Assembly (NCBI GenBank): GCA_951213105.1
Contig: OX578149.1
Coordinates: 558,001 to 622,000, forward strand
Direction of reading: 5' to 3'
DNA from: Amaurobius ferox
Lineage: Eukaryota > Arthropoda > Arachnida > Araneae > Amaurobiidae
DNA length: 64,000 nucleotides
How positions within the stretch are numbered: position 1 is the stretch's first letter; each line of letters begins with the position of its first letter. Both the position numbers and the translations under genes were made by a program. The notes under the pieces were generated by a model. It did not search any database. It saw only the letters and a list, made by a program, of their open reading frames with translations, and was not told where the DNA came from. Positions 56,388 to 64,000 of this stretch are shown here, one piece after another.

Positions 56388-58097
56388 TGGCTGGAATGTT
56401 AGCTGGCGACTAGAAAGTCATTTAGCATATTTAGCAGTGTTTGGCCATATCCATATCTGAAGTGCTGGAAGAAATTTTAGTAGAAGATGATACGCAGTAG
56501 TGAAGTGTTTTTTCAAGACAGCAAGTTCGTCAAACACAAACACAATTTTATTCTTGTGAGATCCATTGCACAATATAAGGTTACAAAATAGCTGTAACAT
56601 TCTGATGGCAAATTTATAACATAACCTTGCCTGTTGGTATATATTATATTATATAAGTTAAATCAAATATTCGTTGAAAATTTAAGTAGTGTTGCAGCTA
56701 TAACAACGTCAAAGGGTAGTTGTAGAAATACAAGTAGCTGTAGAGGTGTTAAAGGAGAACAGTTCCAATTTAGTTCAAAATCACTTTTATTGAAGAGTGA
56801 ATCCGTTGCATTTGCTTACAAGATATTTCATGAAAAACAGTAAAGCAAAACAAAGCATGCTATGTACAAAAACATGAGCTCTACAGCTCATTTGTAGGTT
56901 TTCAGTAAAAGTTCCACGCTTAGACACGTTTCTGGTTTAAGCAGTATTTACACGAGTAAGTAGAATAAAACATTTCAACTTACGTAACCATGTGCAATTT
57001 CCGACGCCACCACTAGCTGGGCACACGCTATGGCAAAAACTTTAAACTTCCCGGATCAGCACTAGATAAAGTCCACAACACGGAAAACATGGTCTCCATA
57101 ACTGAGAACCACAAAAACTACTTAGTTTAATTTAAACATCCGCGTCCACCGATAAACATTTATCGTAACCTTCGACTACGTCGAACATGACTTTATGTAG
57201 ATCCGTCTGCCCGATCTAGATCCTTCTAGATCCTTTCGTCGATCAGTATATCGATCCGTCAAGCTGATCTATCAAACAAGCTATCAAGCGAGCTTCCGTG
57301 ATATCAAGCGATCTACCTTAAACCAGAAAAGTGTCTAGCCTTTATATCCGATGATGGGTGCGTTCCGGAACATAACCGTTGCCGGCAACGCCCTCTGGAT
57401 ATGCAAAACAGGATGCGTGAGCGGCGAGAAAGGTGATTTGCATGATAAGCCAAGTTTTGTCCACATCGCGATTCGTTCACGAGAACGGAAAAATCATTTT
57501 AATAATGACGTCACGCTCCCGCGAAACGAGAATCGCGACGTAAACAAAACCAAGTTTCCAACACATTCATTGCAAAGCAAAACTATATACAATGAGCTAG
57601 CAAGCTCATGAAAAAGGGTTTGTAAACAGTTTATGACTAGGCACACACTCTCAGTTACTATAACATCGGTAAGTAGAAAACAGCTACATTACCATAAATG
57701 CCGTGCACGTTAATGAAGCCACCATCACATGTCATGGCATTACAAGTTAGACTACTCTCTGTCTGATCAAGGTCTACCTCCTCTACTAGAGAGTCTGCAA
57801 GGTCTGCATAACTACAAGGTCATCCTTCCTTAAAGGTCCGAAAGGTCTCTGAATAACTGAGAATGTGTCCTATCATATATACACCGTGATGGGTACGCTC
57901 CGGAACACAACTGTTGACGGCAGCGCCCTCACTATATGCAAAACAGGATGCGCGCGCGGCGAGAAGGCGATTTGCATGAATGGCATGTTCTGTTCTCGTC
58001 ACGAGTCGTTCACGAGAACGGTAAAACCATTCTAAAAATGTAAACACGTTCCCGCGATAACGAGAATCGCGATGAAAACAGAACCAAGTTTCCAACA
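56388..58097 (-). repeat. Copia-4 3' LTR, split by a solo LTR
   Basis: 56388-56602 and 57569-58097 join across the insertion at GTAACATTC/ATTGCAAAGC, matching GTAACATTCGTTGCAAAGC in the right LTR (about 63704). The rejoined LTR is roughly 745 bp. Confidence 0.88.
56603..57563 (-). mobile_element. Solo LTR of the copia-2 subfamily nested in the copia-4 LTR
   Basis: 961 bp, TGATGG...CCAACA ends, flanked by CATTC (56598-56602 and 57564-57568). Text such as GTTGCAGCTATAACAA, AATCACTTTTATTGAAGAGTG and CCTTTATATCCGA shows that it is related to the copia-2 LTR. A solo LTR results from recombination between the two LTRs of a full element. Confidence 0.9.
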
Positions 58098-58113
58098 ATC
58101 GGCCCCCTCATGC
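58098..58113 (-). other. Polypurine tract of copia-4
   Basis: Minus-strand GCATGAGGGGGCCGAT abutting the 3' LTR. Confidence 0.85.
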
Positions 58114-58344
58114 AAAACCCCAAATCTCGGCGCACGTGTTATCAATCAATGAAGTTACTCTAAAGAAAACATAACAGCAAAAATGTCAAGTTCTTTAGTA
58201 TCCAGCAAAAACATAAAGCATATACATCAATTTCATGTTGAGCAAAAAAAATTTTTTATCATTGAAAGAAAATTTTAGATATCATTGAAACACTAAGTTC
58301 CAAAATTTTAATTTAAGGCAATCAAAATTTAAGTTTCAAGAAAA

Positions 58345-58725
58345 TTTAAGTATAACTATTTAAATTTAACATTTAAGATTAAAAAATTTTACTATAAATA
58401 TCAAATTTAAGTTGTAGAAAATTTTATGTATAATTATTAAATTTAACATTTAAGATTTAAAAATTTCACTCTAAATATCAAATTCACAACTATGTAGAAA
58501 ATTTTATGTATAATTATTAAATTTAACATTTAAGATTAAAAATTTCACTATAAATATCAAATTCAATTATGTAGAAAATTTTATGTATAATTATTAAATT
58601 TAACATTTAAGATTAAAAATTTCACTATAAATATCAAATTCAATTATGTAGAAAATTTTATGTATAATTATTAAATTTAACATTTAAGATTAAAAAATTT
58701 TACTATAAATATCAAATTCAATTAT
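58345..58725 (-). repeat. 77-bp tandem repeats in the copia-4 3' non-coding region
   Basis: Four to five copies of essentially the copia-1 unit, fewer than in copia-1. Confidence 0.85.
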
Positions 58726-59097
58726 AGCTGCTCATTATCTCTGTCCAAGACCAGTATACACAATTAATACTAATAGCAGTGACACAGATAATAAAAGATT
58801 TTTTTTCTTTCTGTATTGTATTGAATAAGTGGTTTGTCATCAATGAATCATGAAGTGTATGATAACAAGGAGTAAACACACAAAGTAATACACATAAGCA
58901 TAATTGTCTTATGCAGGAATTGAAAACATGGATATATATATACATTCAGTGTAATGTGAAAAATCTTAAAAAGTTCATTGTAAACAATACACATATATAT
59001 ACTCTAGATACAAGTATCTGCATCTCAGAGGGAGGAGTAAATTATACGATATCCTAACCATATTTGTACAAGAAAGAAAAATTTAGAAGTTACAAAT

Positions 59098-62000
59098 TTA
59101 ATCATTTTTGTTTTTGAAAATTTGATTACAAAAGTTTAATGCTCTATCTTTGGTCATTGGTTTTATAAAGTAATCTGCTACATTTTCCTTGGTATTTACA
59201 AAGATGATTTTAAAAGATTCATTCTCAACTAAATTCCTCAGGAAATGGTACTTTATATCAATATGTTTGGTTCGGTTATTCTCTATTGGGGAATTTGAAA
59301 AATTAATTGCAGCTTGGTTATCACAGTAGATTATGCTATTATTTCTGTTAAATTTTAATCCTAGCTTCATACATTCCTCAATGATATTTTGTAGCCAAAT
59401 AACTTCTTTCGCAGCTTCTGTCAATGAAACATATTCCGCTTCCATCGTTGACAGACTAACACACTTGTGTTTAAATGTACGCCAAGAAACGGGTACTCTA
59501 TCTATAAGAAATAACATACCCCCGAGTGACACCCTGTCATCCCTATTGGCGGCAAAATCCGAATTCGAGTAGCAATTTAAATTTAAGTTACCAATGCCTG
59601 ATAAGTTTAACATGTAATTCTTTGTTTTCTCAAGATATCCTAAAAGTTTAAGTAATGCGTCCCAATGTTTCATGCCAGGATTCTCTTGGAATTGAGACAG
59701 ATTATTTACAGCGTAACATATATTTGGTCTAGTTCTACTTGACAAATAGGCTAAACATCTTATCAAACTTCTGTATGGGATATTTTGCATTTGTTTTAAT
59801 TCTCCATCATTCATTGGGCAATCATTTTTGCTCAACGTGATTCCTTTTGTAATAGGGAGTGAAGAAATAGGATATTTGAATTTTTTAAACATTTGGCAAA
59901 CTTTATCAATATATTGCCTTTGATGTATAAAAATTTTGTTATTGATTTCAGTAAATTCCACACCTAACAGTTTTTGGACCTTCCCTAGAGTTTTGATATC
60001 AAATTCTTCCTTTAGTAAAGAAACTGCATGATCAATATCACCTTGATGTTTTGAAAATAAAACTATGTCATCCACATATACCAACATTAATACTTTGTTC
60101 TGGTAAAAATATGCACAATTGCACCATTTGAGTTTGAAGAAATTTAATTTTCTCAAAGTGGTGTCAAGCTCATTATACCACTCTCTGCCGCTCTGATGTA
60201 GGCCATATATTGCCTTTTTCAGCAAACAGACATGATTTTGTTGGTTCGGATCGACATATCCAGGTGGTTGTTTCATAAAAACTTTGGCATTGAATTTAGC
60301 ATAAAGGTATGCTGACTTGATGTCTAATTGAAAATGCTTCCAGTTAAGCAAACATACAAAAATTGCAAAAAAAGCTCTTATTAAGCAAAAATTTATAACG
60401 GGGCTCAATACTTCGTCATACGAATCCCCCTTCTCTTGTGAATATCCCTGAGCCACTAATCGAGCTTTGAATCTCTTTACTATTCCATTTTTATCCCTTT
60501 TGATGGTGTATACCCATCTGGATCCAATTATCTTTTGTGAGGTGGGTGTAGGCACTAAGTCCCAAACACCCCTCTCTTGCATTATTGCTATTTCATTATT
60601 CATGGCTTCTTGCCATTCTTGTGAGTGTGAAGATTCAATTGCCGATTTATAGTTTTTGGGAACTATTATCTCTATGTTGCTTGCCTCTGGCCTGGATTTG
60701 ATATCTCTCTTTTCTCTGAAGTTAAACAAATTTTGGTCATAATGTATGTTAGCCTTAGCACAGAATTTTTTAACATCATTATGACTTCTCAGTCTCTGTT
60801 TATCACGCTTCACTGAGTAGTAAACATCAGTTCGAGTTCCATCAGGCCTGGGTACGACTTTCCTTTCCCAGTCGATGTTTGAAGAGGGGGTCAGACCGGA
60901 ATCAGCAGGAGAGTCCTCTTCCTCACTAGTATGACTAGTGTCATGGCTCTCACCTGCTTCTTCCTCTGACTCACTATCCAAACATCCCGATCCTGAATCT
61001 GATGATCGAGTAAAACCCGATTTCTTTTGGGTGAAGTTTCTAGGTCGAATAGGGTCCAGGACGCCTTCCGCTGCTTCCATCTCCTCAAAACGGACATTGC
61101 TTATTTCTATTACTTTTCTTTCTTTCACAAGAAGAATTCTATAACCCCTGGTATTTTCCGCATATCCTACCATAACTCCCAGTTGAGCTCTTAGGTCTAG
61201 CTTCTTCCTAAGCTGTTTTGCTATACCAGCATAAGCCTTACATCCAAAAATTCTGAGATGGGATACAGCAGGCTTCTTCCCATAATACAATTCGTGTGGA
61301 GTTTTAACTTTAAATTTATGGCAAATCCTGTTCTTTGTATAAGTAAAACATAGGATTGCCTCTGCCCACATTTTGTCACCAACTTTACTTTGATTAAGCA
61401 TTGCCTTGACACAATCTAACTCTGTCAGGTTGAATCTTTCAGATACCCCTTTTTGTTTGGGTGTATATGTGTTAGATCGTTCATGCTTAATCCCTAACTT
61501 TCTCAAAAAAGCTTTAAATTGACCGTGACAAAATTCCATGCCGTTATCAGTACGGATGCACAAAATCTTTTTGCCTAATTGTCTCTCCTGACAAGCTTGA
61601 AAATCCTGAAAAACTTTAAATACATCTGATTTTTGTTTTAAAATAAAAACAAACACCTTGCGGCTAAAATCATCTGTAATAGTCAAAAAATATTTGTTTC
61701 CCCCCAATGAAGCTACAGGCATTGGACCACAAACGTCCATGTGCAGTAATTGCAAAGGTTCTGTAGATCTAATCCTGCCTATTGGTTTGTACGAAACTCT
61801 CTTAGATTTTGCAAGTTTGCAATGAATGCAATTTACTTTTGTATATTTTAATTTTGGGAGTCCGTTTGCCGCGGAAACTTTACTTGTTTGGTGCAAGTAG
61901 TCTGAGTTAATATGGCCATATCTTCTATGCCATAATTCAGTTTTATTCAGAATTTCAACTGTTGAACCACTAATTTTATTTGACTTTGATTTTAAATCAG

Positions 62001-63339
62001 ATTTTTTCCTTTTATTCAAGTTAGGCCTAATTTTGCTTTGACTTTGACTATTTGTTGCAGGGGATTTTCTAACCTGTTTAGAATTTTTGTCCCTATCCTG
62101 ATCTCCTTTACGGCCCTCAACACTACTATTTAAACTTTTAGTTGAGTACTGTGGTTTTAAGAAGTAAAGCCCTTCTTTACGTTTAGCGTAAAAGAAATTT
62201 TCTCCCTCAGGAGTCTTAAACCATAGAACACCTTTGGCTGCACTAAAAGAATAGCCCTGCTCTTCTAATACAGATGCGGCCAACAAGTTTCGCCGTAATT
62301 TTGGTGAATACATAACATTATGTAACACAATATTATTTGTATGATCTTTAAATTTAACATACATATTCACCGTTCCAATAGCCTCAACTGGGCTTTCCAT
62401 ATCACCCACTGCTAGCGACATAGATGTATCCTTACATTTATCAAATTTAGAAAACATTTTAATATCATTACAAAAGTGTCGCATAGCAGCAGTGTCAATC
62501 ACCCAGCTGAGCCTATTGTCATGATTATCAACAATATTAGCTTCAACATTAATATTTGAAAATACTTCAATAATATTAGAGCTAGTCAACTTTTTCAACT
62601 TTGGGCATTGTGCCTTTACATGACCAGTTTTATTACACATAAAGCATGGTCCTATGACCTTAATAGACTTTTTAACTTTGGTGACATTTTTGCTTTTAGC
62701 GTTAACATTAGAAAAATATACAGATGAATTGGAACTTACATTGTTATTGTCATGATCCCTCTTCAACTGCCTAATCCTCCCTTCCTCTAGAGAAAGTTCT
62801 TTCTGAATTTTATTCAGCTTAAATTCTTTATCACTCCAGCGGTAGATTACTTGGATGATACTCTGGAAAGAATCTGGCAAATACCGGATGGCTTGGAACG
62901 CTACGTATACGTCCTCCACGGGATGGTTCACGTTTTTGAGCTTGGTGACAGCTTTCCTTATCCTCGTACAAAAAATGTCGATGGGTTCCTCGATTTCCGG
63001 GCGAAGACTGAAAAATTCGTCCAACAGATGAACTAGATTAGCGCGCGTTGGGGCCTCAAAATGCACCTCCAACTTCTCCCACGCATCCGCCGGGCTGTCG
63101 TTGATGTCGAGCAGTTCTCTGTATTCCGCCGATATGTTTCGAAATAGGATGGAAAGTGCGCGGTCGCTGCTGCGCATGTACTCCTCTCGCTCGCGTCGTG
63201 ACGTAGACTCGTCGACTGGCAATGCAGTACGGTTGGCATGGCCGTAGCATCCTTCTCCTTTCAGGATAAAAGAAATTTCATTACGCCAGGTGACGTAATT
63301 GTCCCTGTTTAACGCTTCTATGCCGTTGCTCACCTCCAT
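59098..63339 (-). CDS. Copia-4 Gag-Pol polyprotein (1413 aa), intact frame with altered motifs
   Basis: Uninterrupted ORF, same domain order as copia-1: zinc knuckle CFMCNKTGHVKAQC, protease VIDTAAMRHFC, integrase with IRTDNGMEF and VSERFN, RT with QLDIKSAYLYA and YVDD, RNase H with STMEAEY and YCDNQAA. Several normally conserved positions are changed: DTAAT to DTAAM, TPEQNG to TPKQKG in integrase, CYSDSDF to CYSNSDF at the first RNase H Asp, RPDICY to RPNICY, and YFTKPM to YFIKPM. The frame is open, but reverse transcription and integration may be impaired. One codon is missing relative to copia-1, in the Lys-rich linker after protease. Confidence 0.94.
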   Translation of the reverse strand: MEVSNGIEALNRDNYVTWRNEISFILKGEGCYGHANRTALPVDESTSRREREEYMRSSDRALSILFRNISAEYRELLDINDSPADAWEKLEVHFEAPTRANLVHLLDEFFSLRPEIEEPIDIFCTRIRKAVTKLKNVNHPVEDVYVAFQAIRYLPDSFQSIIQVIYRWSDKEFKLNKIQKELSLEEGRIRQLKRDHDNNNVSSNSSVYFSNVNAKSKNVTKVKKSIKVIGPCFMCNKTGHVKAQCPKLKKLTSSNIIEVFSNINVEANIVDNHDNRLSWVIDTAAMRHFCNDIKMFSKFDKCKDTSMSLAVGDMESPVEAIGTVNMYVKFKDHTNNIVLHNVMYSPKLRRNLLAASVLEEQGYSFSAAKGVLWFKTPEGENFFYAKRKEGLYFLKPQYSTKSLNSSVEGRKGDQDRDKNSKQVRKSPATNSQSQSKIRPNLNKRKKSDLKSKSNKISGSTVEILNKTELWHRRYGHINSDYLHQTSKVSAANGLPKLKYTKVNCIHCKLAKSKRVSYKPIGRIRSTEPLQLLHMDVCGPMPVASLGGNKYFLTITDDFSRKVFVFILKQKSDVFKVFQDFQACQERQLGKKILCIRTDNGMEFCHGQFKAFLRKLGIKHERSNTYTPKQKGVSERFNLTELDCVKAMLNQSKVGDKMWAEAILCFTYTKNRICHKFKVKTPHELYYGKKPAVSHLRIFGCKAYAGIAKQLRKKLDLRAQLGVMVGYAENTRGYRILLVKERKVIEISNVRFEEMEAAEGVLDPIRPRNFTQKKSGFTRSSDSGSGCLDSESEEEAGESHDTSHTSEEEDSPADSGLTPSSNIDWERKVVPRPDGTRTDVYYSVKRDKQRLRSHNDVKKFCAKANIHYDQNLFNFREKRDIKSRPEASNIEIIVPKNYKSAIESSHSQEWQEAMNNEIAIMQERGVWDLVPTPTSQKIIGSRWVYTIKRDKNGIVKRFKARLVAQGYSQEKGDSYDEVLSPVINFCLIRAFFAIFVCLLNWKHFQLDIKSAYLYAKFNAKVFMKQPPGYVDPNQQNHVCLLKKAIYGLHQSGREWYNELDTTLRKLNFFKLKWCNCAYFYQNKVLMLVYVDDIVLFSKHQGDIDHAVSLLKEEFDIKTLGKVQKLLGVEFTEINNKIFIHQRQYIDKVCQMFKKFKYPISSLPITKGITLSKNDCPMNDGELKQMQNIPYRSLIRCLAYLSSRTRPNICYAVNNLSQFQENPGMKHWDALLKLLGYLEKTKNYMLNLSGIGNLNLNCYSNSDFAANRDDRVSLGGMLFLIDRVPVSWRTFKHKCVSLSTMEAEYVSLTEAAKEVIWLQNIIEECMKLGLKFNRNNSIIYCDNQAAINFSNSPIENNRTKHIDIKYHFLRNLVENESFKIIFVNTKENVADYFIKPMTKDRALNFCNQIFKNKND

Positions 63340-63385
63340 AGTCTTTAACTGTGACTAGAGTGCTTTGTTTACTTTTTCTGTTTGA

Positions 63386-63413
63386 TGCAAATGGCGCCGG
63401 TCGCGGCCCCTGT
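63386..63413 (-). promoter_or_regulatory. Conserved leader block of copia-4 with GGCGCC
   Basis: Minus-strand GGGGCCGCGACC then GGCGCCATTTGCAT, nearly identical to copia-1. Confidence 0.45.
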
Positions 63414-63474
63414 CGATGGAATTCTCAACTCTTCACTGCTGCTTTATATAGATAAAAGTTATGGCCTTGACATA

Positions 63475-63493
63475 TCTGGGGCCCGTAACCAAA
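63475..63493 (-). other. Primer-binding site of copia-4
   Basis: Minus-strand TTTGGTTACGGGCCCCAGA after the 5' LTR, complementary to the anticodon arm of initiator Met tRNA with one mismatch (C for T). Confidence 0.7.
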
Positions 63494-64000
63494 TAATGGC
63501 TAGAATGTTAGCTGGCGACTAGAAAGTCATTTAGCAGATTTAGCAGTGTTTGGCCATATCCATATCTGAAGTGCTGGTAGAAATTTTAGTAGAAGATGAT
63601 ACGCAGTAGTGAAGTGTTTTTTCAAGAAAGCAAGTTCGTCAAACACAAACACAATTTTATTCTTGTGAGATCCATTGCACAATATAAGGTTACAAAATCA
63701 CTGTAACATTCGTTGCAAAGCAAAACTATATACAATGTGCTAGCAAGCTCATGAAAAAGGGTTTGTAAACAGTTTGACTAGGCACACACTCTCAGTTACT
63801 ATAACATCGGTAAGTAGAAAACAGCTACATTACCATAAATGCCGTGCACGTTAATGAAGCCACTATCACACGTCATGGCATTACAAGTTAGACTACTCTC
63901 TGTCTGATCAAGGTCTACCTCCTCTACTAGAGAGTCTGCAAGGTCTGCATAACTACAAGGTCATCCTTCCTTAAAGGTCCGAAAGGTCTCTGAATAACTG
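63494..64000 (-). repeat. Copia-4 5' LTR (cut by the window end)
   Basis: Starts ATAATGGCTAGAATG and follows the left LTR to the last base. Its outer end and the target-site duplication lie outside the window. Confidence 0.88.

Larger units (their letters stand above)
56388..64000 (-). mobile_element. Copia-4: Ty1/copia element running off the window end
   Basis: Left (3') LTR 56388-58097, interrupted by a solo LTR (56603-57563). Polypurine tract 58098-58113, 77-bp repeats, ORF 63339-59098, primer site 63475-63493, and right (5') LTR from about 63494 to beyond 64000. Close relative of copia-1 (about 55 amino-acid differences by eye in 1413). The LTR edge is uncertain by a few bases because the expected TG is preceded by a conserved ATAA. 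Confidence 0.9.

Overview
The window looks like one stretch of a large, AT-rich, transposon-loaded animal genome, most likely an arthropod. Evidence for this: two spliced exons of a DDX5/DDX17 (p68/Rm62-type) RNA helicase gene, Ty1/copia elements with half-tRNA-type primer sites, RNase H-bearing non-LTR elements with CATT-type tails, mariner-type, piggyBac and other DNA transposons, and a tRNA-derived SINE. I cannot name the species. A chelicerate would fit, but the sequence does not prove it.

Host gene. Exons at 1342-1534 and 34056-34152 (+) join in phase 0 and together give the N-terminal extension of a DDX5/17 DEAD-box helicase. The intron between them is about 32.5 kb. No later helicase exon was found, so the gene probably runs past the window and almost everything else here may be intronic.

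First intron (1535-34055). It holds, in order: a degenerate DNA transposon with GGGTCATTCC ends (1817-5650) carrying a smaller nested element (2375-2961); a full-length antisense copia element (copia-1, 6932-14201) with 853-bp LTRs that look identical and one intact 1414-codon gag-pol ORF; a mariner-type pseudogene (DD37D spacing) split by a non-LTR element (LINE A, 17244-20444) with a target-site duplication; a second copy of that LINE family on the minus strand (LINE B, about 22139-25360) whose RT core is replaced by another repeat; and a large I-like non-LTR element (LINE C, about 25365-31255, minus).

After the second exon. A piggyBac remnant with TTAA duplications (35311-36674) and a LINE tail (38025-38255) precede a satellite built of 63-bp units in a 308-bp higher-order repeat. 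Copia-2 (40109-47878) and copia-3 (48163-55389) are both inserted in this satellite. Removing them with one copy of each 5-bp duplication restores an exact 308-bp period. Copia-3 also carries a tRNA-derived SINE in its integrase region. An inverted partial LTR (55737-56373) abuts copia-4 (56388 to beyond 64000), whose left LTR is itself interrupted by a solo LTR (56603-57563). Copia-4 has an uninterrupted 1413-codon ORF, but with substitutions at RNase H and integrase motif positions.

All four copia elements lie on the minus strand, antisense to the helicase gene. They share a polypurine tract, a primer site matching the anticodon arm of initiator methionine tRNA, a GGCGCC-containing leader block, paired octamer-like sites upstream of a TATA box, and (in three of the four) a 77-bp tandem repeat between the ORF and the 3' LTR.
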